The notes beneath the pieces were generated by a model. The model saw nothing but the letters and a program-made list of their open reading frames with translations. It did not search any database and was not told where the DNA came from. The position numbers were made by a program, and so were the translations under genes. A stretch of 64,000 nucleotides of DNA from Streptomyces sp. S465 (GTDB taxonomy: Bacteria > Actinomycetota > Actinomycetes > Streptomycetales > Streptomycetaceae): assembly GCF_026898115.1 (NCBI RefSeq), contig NZ_CP114036.1, forward strand, positions 4,458,001-4,522,000, written 5' to 3'. The stretch's first letter is position 1. The number at the start of each line of letters is the position of its first letter. This document shows, piece after piece, positions 1 through 8,777 of this stretch.

Positions 1-1669
1 TCTCCCGCCGGGAGTAGCCGCTGAGCCGGTTGAAGAGGTCGGAGAGGTCGGCGCCGACCTGCGGATTGGCGGTCAGCAGCCCCAGGTCCTCGTAGAGCCG
101 GGCGGTCTTGGGGTGGTAGTTGCCGGTGCCCACGTGCGAGTAGCGGGTCAGGGTGTCGCCCTCCTGGCGCACCACCAGCGACAGCTTGCAGTGGGTCTTC
201 AGCCCGAGGAGGCCGTAGACCACATGGCAGCCGGCCTCCTCCAGCTTGCGCGCCCACTTGATGTTGGCCTGCTCGTCGAAGCGGGCCTTGATCTCGACGA
301 GCACCAGCACCTGCTTGCCGGACTCGGCGGCGTCGATGAGCGCGTCGACGATCGGCGACTTGCCGGAGGTGCGGTACAGCGTCTGCTTGATCGCGAGGAC
401 GTCCGGATCGGCGGCCGCCTGCTCCAGGAACGCCTGCACGGAGGTGGAGAAGGAGTCGTACGGGTGGTGCAGGAGGACGTCCCGCTCGCGCAGCGCGGCG
501 AAGATGTCCGGCGGGGACGCGGACTCCACCTCGGCGAGATCCCGGTGGGTGCCCGCGACGAACTTGGGGTACTTCAGCTCCGGCCGGTCCAGCGCGGATA
601 TCCCGAACAGCCCGGTGAGGTCGAGCGGCCCCGGCAGCGGATAGACCTCCGCGTCCGAGATCTTCAGCTCGCGCACCAGCAGGTCCAGCACATACGGGTC
701 GATGGACTCCTCGACCTCCAGCCGCACCGGGGGTCCGAAACGGCGGCGCAGCAGCTCCTTCTCCAGGGCCTGGAGGAGGTTCTCCGCGTCGTCCTCCTCG
801 ACCTCGAGGTCCTCGTTGCGGGTCACCCGGAACATGTGGTGCGCGAGCACCTCCATACCGGGGAACAGCTCCTCCAGATGCGCCGCGATCACGTCCTCCA
901 GCGGCACAAAGCGCCGGGGCGACGCCTCCAGGAACCGGGAGAGCAGCGGGGGAACCTTCACACGTGCGAAGTGATCATGCCCGCTCACGGGGTTGCGCAC
1001 CACGACCGCGAGGTTGAGCGAGAGCCCCGAGATATAGGGGAAGGGGTGTGCCGGGTCCACGGCGAGCGGGGTCAGCACGGGGAAGATCTGCTGCCGGAAG
1101 AGGGTGAAGAGGCGGGACTGCTCCTTCTCGGTCAGATCCGGCCAGCGGATCAGATGGATGCCCTCCTCGGCGAGCGCCGGGGCGACGTCCTGCTGATAGC
1201 AGGCGGCGTGCCGGGCCATGAGCTCACGGGACCGGTTCCAGATCAGCTCCAGCACCTCGCGCGGCTGGAGCCCGGAGGCCGAGCGGGTGGCGACCCCGGT
1301 CGCGATGCGCCGCTTGAGGCCGGCGACCCGCACCATGAAGAACTCGTCCAGATTGCTGGCGAAGATCGCCAGGAAGTTGGCCCGCTCCAGCAGCGGGGTG
1401 GACGGGTCCTCGGCGAGCTCCAGCACCCGCTCGTTGAACGCCAGCCAGCTGCGCTCCCGGTCCAGGAACCGCCCCTGCGGCAGCTCCCCGCCCTTCGCGT
1501 CGGGCCCGGTCCCGTCCTCGTAGGAGTCCAGGTCGGAGTCGAGGTCCGGGTCGAGCGACCGCACCGGTGGCACGGCCACGGCATGCGGCCGGTGCGCCGC
1601 GATGGACCCGACCGAGGGCTGGGGCTGGGGCTGCGGGGGGACCGGTGCCTGACCGCTGGTGTGGCTCAT
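1..1669 (-). CDS. ppk: Polyphosphate kinase (partial, C-terminus beyond window)
   Basis: Polyphosphate kinase 1 transfers the terminal phosphate of ATP to growing polyphosphate chains, reversibly. The reading frame runs leftward from an ATG at 1669 and leaves the window without a stop, so about 556 residues are visible of a protein that is usually 700-760 residues. An acidic, proline-rich N-terminal tail of about 60 residues precedes the PPK N domain, whose signature RFLDRERSWLAFNERVLELA is visible. The middle domain and the first catalytic PLD-like domain follow, with the KQTLYRTSGKSPIVDAL and KTHCKLSLVVR stretches; KTHCK holds the histidine expected to be phosphorylated or a close neighbour. 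It is co-oriented with mshD upstream, with a 270-bp gap that holds a short CCCCGGTCAG repeat near 1888-1918. Identity is firm; the exact start is less so, since the ribosome site is weak. Confidence 0.95.
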   Translation of the reverse strand, partial: MSHTSGQAPVPPQPQPQPSVGSIAAHRPHAVAVPPVRSLDPDLDSDLDSYEDGTGPDAKGGELPQGRFLDRERSWLAFNERVLELAEDPSTPLLERANFLAIFASNLDEFFMVRVAGLKRRIATGVATRSASGLQPREVLELIWNRSRELMARHAACYQQDVAPALAEEGIHLIRWPDLTEKEQSRLFTLFRQQIFPVLTPLAVDPAHPFPYISGLSLNLAVVVRNPVSGHDHFARVKVPPLLSRFLEASPRRFVPLEDVIAAHLEELFPGMEVLAHHMFRVTRNEDLEVEEDDAENLLQALEKELLRRRFGPPVRLEVEESIDPYVLDLLVRELKISDAEVYPLPGPLDLTGLFGISALDRPELKYPKFVAGTHRDLAEVESASPPDIFAALRERDVLLHHPYDSFSTSVQAFLEQAAADPDVLAIKQTLYRTSGKSPIVDALIDAAESGKQVLVLVEIKARFDEQANIKWARKLEEAGCHVVYGLLGLKTHCKLSLVVRQEGDTLTRYSHVGTGNYHPKTARLYEDLGLLTANPQVGADLSDLFNRLSGYSRRE

Positions 1670-1941
1670 GAACTCATTGTTCCGCGCCGGGGATGAATAC
1701 GGCGTGGCGGAAGCGGGTGCGGAAACGGCACAGAGCCTCCGGTTCGACGAATTCGGCACAGCGGGCTGCATTCCGTGATGCTCGCAACCGAGATTGAATC
1801 GCCGGTAACGGACACATGGCGCGTAGGAAATCGGGACCCATCCCGCAGGGGTCCGGGCCGGGTCCCGTCCAGACCCGGATCAGCCCTTCCCCGGTCAGCC
1901 CCGGTCAGCCCCGGTCAGGACACAGCCAGACCCCGATCAGG

Positions 1942-2874
1942 TCACGTCTCGGTCCGGTACATCAGATCCGTCTCATGCGTGCCGAAGCCGAGCCGCTCGT
2001 AGACGGCGACCGCGGGGAAGTTGTCGGCGTCCACGTACAGCATCGCGGTCGGCAGCCCCTGGGCCGCCAGATGCCGCAGCCCGATCGAGGTCAGCGCCTT
2101 GCCGAGGCCACCCCCCTGGGCGTCCGGCCGCACGCCCACCACGTACACCTCCCCCAGCCCCTCCTCGGCATGCACCTTCGTCCAGTGGAAGCCGACGATC
2201 TCGCCGCCGCGCTCGGCGAGGAAGAACCCCTCGGGATCGAACCACGCCTCGCCCTTACGGTCGTCCAGATCGCGCTGGGTGAGCGAGCCCTGCTCGGGGT
2301 GGTGGGCGAAGGCCGCCGCGTTCGCCGCCAGCCAGGCGGCGTCGTCCGCACCGGGCCGGAAGGTCCGCACGGTCACGCCCTCCGGCAGCACGGGCTCCGG
2401 CAGACCCAGATCCGTGAGCGACCCCAGGGGCCGCCGCATCTGCCGCAGCTCCCGGAACAGCGTCAGCCCCAGCACCTGCGCCAGATGACGCGCCGAGGCA
2501 TGCCCCCCGTGCGCCCACACCCGCAGCCGCTTCCCCGACTCCTTCAGCAGGGTGACCCCCAGCGCCCGGCCGTGCCCCTGTCCCCGGTGCGCCGGATGCA
2601 CGACCAGCTCGGCGGCCGGGGCCTCCACCGGGTCGGTGTCCTCCAGCTGCGCGTATCCCACCAACTCCCCGCTCGGCTCACGCAGCACCAGATGCCGCAC
2701 CCCCTCCCGGCGCCCCCGCAGCTGCAACCGCCCCTGCTCGGACACGGCCTGCTGACCATCGATACGCGCGGACTCCGCGATCAGCCGCAGCACATCCTGC
2801 GCCTCGGCGGGCGTCAGCTCCTCCAGCACATCGAGCCGACGGGCACCGGATGTCTCGTTCACCACGTCATTCAT
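1942..2874 (-). CDS. mshD: Mycothiol synthase
   Basis: MshD acetylates the cysteine amino group of Cys-GlcN-Ins with acetyl-CoA, the last step of mycothiol synthesis, the actinobacterial glutathione substitute. The 310-residue product shows two tandem GNAT domains: an N-terminal degenerate copy (roughly residues 10-150) with the VHPAHRGQGHGRALG loop and a C-terminal copy (residues 160-310) with VGVRPDAQGGGLGKAL, the acetyl-CoA binding RxxGxG/A type loop. It ends in the usual LMYRTET-like tail. The ATG at 2874 (MNDVVNE) is preferred over an in-frame codon 45 nt upstream because the extra residues are encoded by a palindromic intergenic element. It follows the DUF1016 gene with a 62-bp gap that contains that palindrome. 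Confidence 0.93.
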   Translation of the reverse strand: MNDVVNETSGARRLDVLEELTPAEAQDVLRLIAESARIDGQQAVSEQGRLQLRGRREGVRHLVLREPSGELVGYAQLEDTDPVEAPAAELVVHPAHRGQGHGRALGVTLLKESGKRLRVWAHGGHASARHLAQVLGLTLFRELRQMRRPLGSLTDLGLPEPVLPEGVTVRTFRPGADDAAWLAANAAAFAHHPEQGSLTQRDLDDRKGEAWFDPEGFFLAERGGEIVGFHWTKVHAEEGLGEVYVVGVRPDAQGGGLGKALTSIGLRHLAAQGLPTAMLYVDADNFPAVAVYERLGFGTHETDLMYRTET

Positions 2875-2895
2875 GAGGCCGAGCCTACGGCGGCC

Positions 2896-2924
2896 CAATT
2901 GGCCAGCAAGCTGCTGCACAATTT
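2896..2924. repeat. 29-bp imperfect palindrome, copy A (upstream of mshD)
   Basis: The stretch matches 24 of 29 positions with the palindrome at 3654-3682. Both share the cores CAATT and CTGCTGCACAATT. Copy A lies in the short gap between the DUF1016 gene and mshD, ending 22 nt before the mshD start, where it could act as an operator or an attenuator. Confidence 0.6.
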
Positions 2925-2936
2925 GTTACCGGCGAG

Positions 2937-4004
2937 TCACCCGGCTGTCCCACTCCCGTCGAGGATGTCATCGGCGATACGGGAGAGGTCCTCGGCGCTG
3001 GGCATCAGCTCCCGCACATGGGGCGGCAGCGCGGCGTAGGTGCTCACGGCGAGCGGTGCGTTGTTGCTCCGCAGGGCGTACTCGATCGTCCCCTTGTCTC
3101 GGCTCTTCGCGATGAGGATGCCGAGCGTCGGATCATCGCGCTCCGCGTCCCGGACCAGGTCGTCGACGACGGTGACGTAGAAGCCGAGCTGGCCGAGATG
3201 GGCGGGCTCGGCCTGCTTCGTCTTCAGCTCGAAGACGACGTAGCGGTGCAGCTTGAGGTGGTAGAAGAGCAGGTCGATGCGGAACTCCCGCTCCCCCACT
3301 TTGACGGGGTACTGCCGCCCGACGAACGCGAAGCCGACCCCGAGCTCGGTCAGGAACCGGACGAGATGAGTGACCAGCGCGTCTTCCAGATCACGTTCGG
3401 CGGGCTCACCAGTGAGCCGGGTGAAGTCGAGGCGGTACGGATCCTTGGTGATCTCCTGGGCCGCTTCCGACTCATCAGGGACGGTGAAGGTGAAGTTGGA
3501 CAGCGCCGCGCCGTGGGTGAGGTGCGCCTTGCTGAGGATCACGGATTCGAGCTCGCTCCGCGACATGCCTCGATAGACGGCCACTTGGGAGTAGAAGTCC
3601 AGCTCAGCGCGGTCGTTGCACTTGTCCATGAGCAGCTGGATGTGGGCCCAGGGCAATTGTGCAGCAGCCTGCTGCACAATTGGCTCCGGCCACAGCCGCG
3701 CCATCTTCAGCATGTACTGAAGGCTTCGAGTGCCGAAACCCCGCTGGTTCGGGAAGGCCGTGCGCAGCTCCACCGCCACCCGGTTGATGATCTTCGTTCC
3801 CCACCCCTCCCGCTCCCTGCGCTCCAAGATCGTCCGCCCGATCTCCCAGTACATCGCGATCATCTCGGTGTTGACCTTGAGCTGCGCCCGGACATGCGCC
3901 CCTCTGACGATCGCCTTGAGATCATCGACCAGCTCGAAGAAGCCCGGCGGGAGCTCGGACCCCTGTGCGGGGATGGGCGTCTGCTTCGCGAGTTCGTTCT
4001 GCAT
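2937..4004 (-). CDS. YhcG/DUF1016 family PD-(D/E)XK nuclease-like protein
   Basis: This 355-residue protein has the two-part layout of the YhcG (DUF1016) family. An N-terminal helical, winged-helix-like domain (residues about 20-170) carries the family phrases YWEIGRTILERRERE and LPWAHIQLLMDK. A C-terminal PD-(D/E)XK nuclease domain (about 185-345) shows D244 in EFRIDLLFY, E259 and K261 in FELKTK, and a Q-rich helix after it, so the catalytic triad looks intact. Family members are scattered, mobile and often near restriction or toxin genes; a role in DNA processing or phage defence is inferred and unproven. The ATG at 4004 (MQNELAKQ) is chosen because the upstream extension lacks any family resemblance. 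The gene itself contains a 29-bp perfect inverted repeat at 3654-3682 encoding VQQAAAQL. It stands alone rather than in a restriction operon. Confidence 0.85.
   Translation of the reverse strand: MQNELAKQTPIPAQGSELPPGFFELVDDLKAIVRGAHVRAQLKVNTEMIAMYWEIGRTILERREREGWGTKIINRVAVELRTAFPNQRGFGTRSLQYMLKMARLWPEPIVQQAAAQLPWAHIQLLMDKCNDRAELDFYSQVAVYRGMSRSELESVILSKAHLTHGAALSNFTFTVPDESEAAQEITKDPYRLDFTRLTGEPAERDLEDALVTHLVRFLTELGVGFAFVGRQYPVKVGEREFRIDLLFYHLKLHRYVVFELKTKQAEPAHLGQLGFYVTVVDDLVRDAERDDPTLGILIAKSRDKGTIEYALRSNNAPLAVSTYAALPPHVRELMPSAEDLSRIADDILDGSGTAG
3654..3682. repeat. 29-bp perfect palindrome, copy B (inside DUF1016 gene)
   Basis: Two 14-bp arms (CAATTGTGCAGCAG and its exact complement) flank a single C. 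The element is in the coding region and encodes the VQQAAAQL segment. A closely related copy sits at 2896-2924 just past the end of the same gene. Confidence 0.75.
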
Positions 4005-4217
4005 GATCCGCACGCTCACATACCAAACCGGCACCCAAACCCCGATCAGGACTTTTCCGCCGAACGGGCGTATCCACCCCACACCGTTGACCACCCGCAA
4101 CCAGCTCTTAACCCCACCCCCCTGCCCCACTACGCGCGTTGACCGTAAGCTGCGTCCACCGCCCATCAGGGGCACGCACGGTCATATACGGACACACAAC
4201 GGGCACAAGGGGACGAC

Positions 4218-6038
4218 ATGTCAGCAGGACCTCAACGGCGCGGGGCCGCCCGCCGATTGGCCACGGGAGTCGCGGTACTGGCCGCCGCGGCCGGGGTGCT
4301 GACCGCAGCCAACCCGGCGGGCGCGGACACCGCCGCCGCCTCGGCGAAGCACCGGCCCGGCCGCACCGTCGACGTACAGCTGCTGTCCTTCAACGATCTG
4401 CACGGCAACCTGGAGCCCCCGCAGGGCTCTTCGGGCACCGTCACCGAGACCCAGCCGGACGGCACCACCAAGACGGTTCCGGCGGGCGGCGTCGAATACC
4501 TCGCCACCGCCCTCCGTGACGCCCGTAAGGGCCACGAGTACTCCGTCACCGCCGCCGGCGGCGACATGATCGGCGCCAGTCCCCTGATGTCCGGTCTCTT
4601 CCACGACGAGCCGACCATCGAGGCGCTCAACAAGCTCGACCTCGACGTCACGTCCGTCGGCAACCACGAATTCGACGAGGGCCGCACCGAGCTGAGCCGG
4701 ATGCAGAACGGCGGCTGCCACCCGAAGGACGGCTGTTACGAGGAGGGCAAGACCTTCCAGGGCGCCGACTTCCCCTACCTCGCCGCGAACGTCACCGACG
4801 AGAAGACCGGCAAGCCCATCCTCAAGCCGTACACCGTGTGGAAGCACAAGGGCGTGAAGATCGGCTTCATCGGGGTCACCCTCGAGGGCACCCCGGACAT
4901 CGTCACCGCCGAGGGCGTCAAGGGCCTGAAGTTCCACGACGAGGTCGAGACGATCAACAAGTACGCCAAGGAGCTCAACCGTAAGGGCGTCAAGTCGATC
5001 GTCGCGCTCATCCACGAGGGCGGGCTGCCCGCGTCCTCCTCGTACAACTACGACTGCGACAGCCCCGGCGCGGGCGACGGCATCTCCGGCCCCATCGTCG
5101 ACATCGCCAAGAACATCACGCCCACGGTCGACGCCCTGGTCACCGGCCACACCCACCAGGCGTACACCTGCACCATCCCGGACCCGTCCGGCACCCCGCG
5201 CACCGTGACCTCGGCGGCCTCCTTCGGCCGCCTCTACACCGACACCACGCTGACCTACGACCGCCGTACCGGCGACATCGTGCGGACGAGCGTCAAGGGC
5301 GCCAACGCGGCGAACCACGTCGTGAACCGCGACCAGCCCAAGGCCCCCGACATGACCTCCCTCATCGGGCGCTGGAACGAGCTGGCCGCCCCGATCGCCA
5401 ACAAACCCGTCGGCTATGTCTCCGCCGACATCAACGGCCGCGGCTCCACCGCGTACGAAACGCCCCTGGGCGACGTCATCGCCGACGGCCAGCTCGAAGC
5501 GCTCGCCCCGGCCGACAAGGGCGGCGCCCAGCTCGCGCTGATGAACCCCGGCGGTATCCGCTCCGACCTCGCCTACGCCGCGTCGGGCAGCGAGGGGGAC
5601 GGGGTGGTCACCTACGGCGAGGCGTTCACGGTCCAGCCGTTCACCAACATGATGAACGTCCTCGACCTGACCGGCACCCAGCTCATCACCGCGCTCCAGC
5701 AGCAGGTCAGCGGCTCCAACGAGGCGTCCCCGAAGATCCTCCAGGTCTCCGAGGGCCTCACCTACACCCTGGACCTCACCAAGTCCGGCAAGGACCGGAT
5801 CGTCACGGACTCGGTGAAGCTGAACGGTGAGCCGATCGACCCCGCCAAGACCTACCGCGTCGCGATGAACGAGTTCCTCGCGGGCGGCGGCGACGGCTTC
5901 ACCGCCTTCAAGGAGGGCACGAACAAGCTCGTCGGCGCCTCCGACCTGGACACGTTCACGGCCTACCTGGGCGCCCACTCCTCGCAGTCCTCGCCCCTGG
6001 ACCCGCCGAAGGCGGACCGCATCACGATCGTGAAGTAA
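4218..6038 (+). CDS. Secreted 5'-nucleotidase / metallophosphoesterase (UshA-like)
   Basis: The product (606 residues) is an exported two-domain phosphoesterase expected to release phosphate and nucleosides from extracellular nucleotides. A Sec/Tat-style signal peptide spans about residues 1-38, with RRGAARR then a hydrophobic core and an Ala-rich cleavage area ending near ANPAGADTAAA. The N-terminal calcineurin-like domain has the metal motifs FNDLHGN (D60, H62), GGDMIGASP, GNHEFDEG and GHTHQAY. The C-terminal nucleotidase domain (about 390-606) has the substrate loop MNPGGIRSDL and the AGGGDGFTAF motif near the end. No sortase signal or C-terminal anchor is seen, so it is probably released. 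The start ATG follows AAGGGGACGAC, a good ribosome site. It is divergent from the DUF1016 gene over 213 bp and convergent with the glycosyltransferase, separated by a terminator. Confidence 0.93.
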   Translation: MSAGPQRRGAARRLATGVAVLAAAAGVLTAANPAGADTAAASAKHRPGRTVDVQLLSFNDLHGNLEPPQGSSGTVTETQPDGTTKTVPAGGVEYLATALRDARKGHEYSVTAAGGDMIGASPLMSGLFHDEPTIEALNKLDLDVTSVGNHEFDEGRTELSRMQNGGCHPKDGCYEEGKTFQGADFPYLAANVTDEKTGKPILKPYTVWKHKGVKIGFIGVTLEGTPDIVTAEGVKGLKFHDEVETINKYAKELNRKGVKSIVALIHEGGLPASSSYNYDCDSPGAGDGISGPIVDIAKNITPTVDALVTGHTHQAYTCTIPDPSGTPRTVTSAASFGRLYTDTTLTYDRRTGDIVRTSVKGANAANHVVNRDQPKAPDMTSLIGRWNELAAPIANKPVGYVSADINGRGSTAYETPLGDVIADGQLEALAPADKGGAQLALMNPGGIRSDLAYAASGSEGDGVVTYGEAFTVQPFTNMMNVLDLTGTQLITALQQQVSGSNEASPKILQVSEGLTYTLDLTKSGKDRIVTDSVKLNGEPIDPAKTYRVAMNEFLAGGGDGFTAFKEGTNKLVGASDLDTFTAYLGAHSSQSSPLDPPKADRITIVK

Positions 6039-6051
6039 GCACCGCAAGCGG

Positions 6052-6078
6052 ACGGCCCGGCCGGCATGGCCGGGCCGT
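6052..6078. terminator. Bidirectional hairpin terminator
   Basis: A perfect 11-bp stem (ACGGCCCGGCC and complement) with a 5-nt loop sits between the convergent nucleotidase and glycosyltransferase genes. It lacks a long T tract, as is common in Streptomyces, and should serve both directions. Confidence 0.75.
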
Positions 6079-6097
6079 CAACGTCTTCCGGGCAGGA

Positions 6098-7279
6098 TCA
6101 GCCCAGCATCCCCTCGATCAGATCGGCGGCCCGCCGGGTGCCGCCCTCGGCCCGCACCTCGTCCCGCAACCGCGCCGCCCGCCGCGCGACCTCCGGGTCG
6201 GCGGTGAGTTCGAGCAGTGCGGCGCGCAGCGCGCCGGCGGTGGCGTCCCCCGTGTCCAGACGACGGGCCACGCCCAGTTCGACGAGCCGATCGGCATTCA
6301 TGGCCTGTTCGGCACCCTGCGGAACGGCGATCATCGGAGAGCCGGTGTACAGCCCCTCATTGCTGCCGCCCATCCCCGCGTGGGTGATGAACGCGTCGGC
6401 CTGCTCCAGGATCGCCAGCTGCGGCACCCACGAGTGCACCTCGACGTTGGCCGGGATCTCCCCCAACTCCCCGACCTCGACGTACTTCCCGATCTGTAGC
6501 ACCACATGCCACCCGGGCAGGTCCCCGAAGGCCGCGAGGCACGCGCGGTAGAAGGCGGCCTGCCGGGTGTACGCCGAGCCCAGAGAGATCAGCAGCACCT
6601 TCTCCGCACCGGCCGGACGCTGCCACCCGCCCTGGTCGGCACGGTCCCCGAGGCAGGGCCCGACGAACGTCACGGCCTCCGTGTTCACCCGGTCGGCGTT
6701 CGGCTGCATGGCGCGGGGGATGAGCGCGATGGCCCGTTCGGGCCGCCCACTGAAGACGTCGGGGTCGAGCGTGGTCGCCCCGCAACGGGCCAGCCACGAG
6801 GCGAACTTCTCCTGATACGCGTCCGCACCGGGCAGGCCCATGATCTGGGCCCCGAACTCCTCCTGGTAGCCCTCCCAGGCCACGATCGTCGGCGACAGCT
6901 GAACCAGCGGCCGCCCCTGCACCTCGGCGAGCGCGCGGGCGGCATACCCGCCGATGTCGTACAGGTACAGATCGGCCGGATCCCGGTCGTACACCGCGCG
7001 CAGCTGCGGCAGCACGCGCACGGCGTCGTCCAGGAACAGGGTCATCGCGGCGATCGGGTCGTCCGGCCAGTCGTTGTCGGCGACCGGCAGGGTGGACTCG
7101 AACGGCACGAACTCGGCACCGGTCGACTTGACGACATCCGCCACGAAGGGATCGTTGGCGTACGTCACCCGGTGACCGCGCGCCACGAGCTCGCGGATGA
7201 TGTCCAGGCTGGGGAGGGTGTGGCTGATGGCGGGGATGCCGACCATCGCGATATGGGCACGGCGACGGGACTCGGACAT
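6098..7279 (-). CDS. MGT/OleD-type UDP-glycosyltransferase (macrolide glycosyltransferase family)
   Basis: The 393-residue protein is a GT-B fold glycosyltransferase of family GT1, closest in style to the macrolide-inactivating enzymes MgtA, OleD and OleI, which attach glucose to the desosamine 2'-hydroxyl. The N-terminal acceptor domain begins IAMVGIPAISHTLPSL with the expected His after GIPA. The C-terminal donor domain shows VLLISLGSAYTRQ and the nucleotide-sugar signature VEVHSWVPQLAILEQADAFITHAGMGGSNEGL followed by PMIAVPQGAEQAMNADRLVELG. A role in self-protection or in broad xenobiotic glycosylation is inferred from the family; no macrolide cluster is adjacent. The ATG at 7279 is the first plausible start, though its ribosome site is weak. 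Upstream is a 465-bp gap without a recognised gene. Confidence 0.88.
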   Translation of the reverse strand: MSESRRRAHIAMVGIPAISHTLPSLDIIRELVARGHRVTYANDPFVADVVKSTGAEFVPFESTLPVADNDWPDDPIAAMTLFLDDAVRVLPQLRAVYDRDPADLYLYDIGGYAARALAEVQGRPLVQLSPTIVAWEGYQEEFGAQIMGLPGADAYQEKFASWLARCGATTLDPDVFSGRPERAIALIPRAMQPNADRVNTEAVTFVGPCLGDRADQGGWQRPAGAEKVLLISLGSAYTRQAAFYRACLAAFGDLPGWHVVLQIGKYVEVGELGEIPANVEVHSWVPQLAILEQADAFITHAGMGGSNEGLYTGSPMIAVPQGAEQAMNADRLVELGVARRLDTGDATAGALRAALLELTADPEVARRAARLRDEVRAEGGTRRAADLIEGMLG

Positions 7280-7744
7280 ACGAGATCACTCATTTCAGAT
7301 CAACGGCGAAATGGACACGACGGCCCAGCGCACGGACGCGATCGCCGGTGCGCCGGAGTGAGCGGCGTGTCAGCCGTAGATCTGCAGAAACGAGTCCATG
7401 CGGCGAACGGTACCCGGACCAACCCCTCCGCCGCCTCCCCTTTACGCCACCCCCGGCCGGCCTCAGCCCGATGTAAGCGCCCGCTCAGCGTTGGCCCCTA
7501 GGGTCACGTACGCGACGGGCCGTCCGTTCTCCCACCCCTCTCCCGACGGACCGTCGCCCTTACGCCCCGCCTTACCGGATGCGGTCGAAGTCCCCGGCCT
7601 TGGCACCACGTATGAAGGCACCCGGAGCACTATGCCGTTGCCGTCAACGGGACGCCAACGAGACCAGCCCGGCCATCCCTCAATCGAGTGATCGCCGGAG
7701 CATGTGCCCCGTGCACATGCTCCGATGACCATACGTTCACACCC
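7280..7744. other. Intergenic region with no recognised gene
   Basis: No reading frame here has convincing codon structure or start signals. It should hold the promoter of the glycosyltransferase (leftward) and of the decayed gene at 7745 (rightward). The only clear structure is the hairpin at 7696-7724. Confidence 0.5.
7696..7724. repeat. 12-bp stem hairpin upstream of the decayed nuclease gene
   Basis: CGGAGCATGTGC and its perfect complement are separated by CCCGT. It ends 20 nt before the ATG of the pseudogene, where it could be a leader hairpin or an operator for a dimeric repressor. Function is unknown. Confidence 0.55.
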
Positions 7745-8426
7745 ATGGTCAGTTCGCGGCACGAGGCCGCACATCGCATCTTCCAAGAACGACCGGAGTT
7801 ACTCGCACCGGTATTCCGCATATTGGACGTCCCGCTGCCGGAGGAAGCAGCCGTCGAGGTACTCACCCCAGACGCCACCGAGATCCGTCCGCTGGAACGG
7901 CGCGTGGACAGCGTGCTGCGCGTCGATCCGCCTGCCGGCGGGGGCTTCCTCCTGGCCATCGAGGCACAGGGGCGCCGTGACCCGGGCAAGGCGGTCAGCT
8001 GGGCGTACTACCTGTCGTTTCTGGCAGCGAAGCACGAGCGTTCGGCCACCGGGACGCCCCGGCGATACTGAAGGCCCTGGCTCGCGCCATGGGAACGGCC
8101 GACCCGGAGTGATCGGCCTGGAGGGCTTCCCGGCCAAAGACACTTGGACGAACGAGATGAGCGTGGGTACCTACTTCCCCGGCCGTGGCACCCTCATCGA
8201 GGAGACTTTCCTCAAAGGCAAGGCAGAGGGCAAGGCAGAGGGCGAAGCGCATGGGCGAGCCCAGGGCGTGTTGCGCGTCCTGGAAAAGCGGGGCATCCCA
8301 ACCCAGCCCGAGACCCGCGACCGCATCACCAACTGCACCGACCTCGACACCCTGGACCGCTGGCTCGACCGGGCCATCACCGTCTCCACTGCCGATGAGC
8401 TCTTCGAGGAGGAGCCGGGCCAGTAG
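7745..8426 (+). pseudogene. Decayed Rpn-like PD-(D/E)XK protein gene
   Basis: Three reading frames must be joined to recover one recognisable Streptomyces protein. The N-terminal part (frame from 7745, MVSSRHEAAHRIFQERPELL) carries a PD-(D/E)XK-like core with PLERRVDSVLRV and LLAIEAQGRRD, then SWAYYLSFLAAKHE. A jump near 8050 enters a second frame reading DAPAILKALARAMGTADPE that stops at 8112. The third frame resumes as EMSVGTYFPGRGTLIEETFLKGKAEGKAEG and runs to TAG at 8426, with the glycine-alanine-glutamate repeats and the GIPTQPETRDRI tail of this family. Relative to intact relatives as I remember them, roughly 90-100 residues after AAKHE are missing, so an internal deletion plus frameshift destroyed the gene. 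Intact relatives are about 290-300 residues and resemble the Rpn recombination-promoting nucleases. The first frame alone could still make a 108-residue fragment. Confidence 0.75.
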
Positions 8427-8511
8427 GTCACCGGGCAGGGCCGGGACCCGAGCCAGGGGCCGGGGTCACCGGCGGGGAGCCGCCGACGAGACGGGAGGGG
8501 GCGGGGTCGGA

Positions 8512-8617
8512 GGGGCGGGGTCCTGGACGCTTACGTGTATTTGTGGCGCCAATCTCCGGCCCACCCCACGTTCAACTGTCGTCGGCGCCGTAAATATACG
8601 GTCCAGGACCCCGCCCC
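8512..8617. repeat. Imperfect long inverted repeat (MITE-like or terminator)
   Basis: Left arm 8512-8550 and right arm 8584-8617 are inverted copies. The outer 17 bp (GGGGCGGGGTCCTGGAC) are perfect; the inner part aligns after a 5-nt insertion, with three mismatches, and ends in GGCGCC on both sides. The loop is 33 nt. It lies between the pseudogene and the NACHT gene. It could be a non-autonomous transposon remnant or a large terminator; no target-site duplication was established. Confidence 0.7.
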
Positions 8618-8777
8618 GGAGGCCCCGCACCCGCACCCACCCACACAACCGACCGCGCACCCAGGGCAACCCCGCCCCCAGCGTCCACCCACGGCAAACC
8701 TCCACCCGCCCTACGCCCACCCCGCCTACCCTGGTGGCTCTGAACGGCCGACAACGTCACCGGGGGGACGGGGCCTC

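Noticed and set aside
113..1696. Long plus-strand reading frame of 527 residues
   Set aside because: It is the antisense of ppk. Its composition (Gly, Arg, Leu-rich, no motifs) is typical of a high-GC shadow frame.
4221..6047. 608-residue minus-strand frame over the nucleotidase gene
   Set aside because: Val/Gly/Asp-rich shadow; the plus strand has all phosphoesterase motifs.
7398..7691. Possible 97-residue gene in the gap after the glycosyltransferase
   Set aside because: No ribosome site, Pro-rich shadow-like composition and no recognisable motif.
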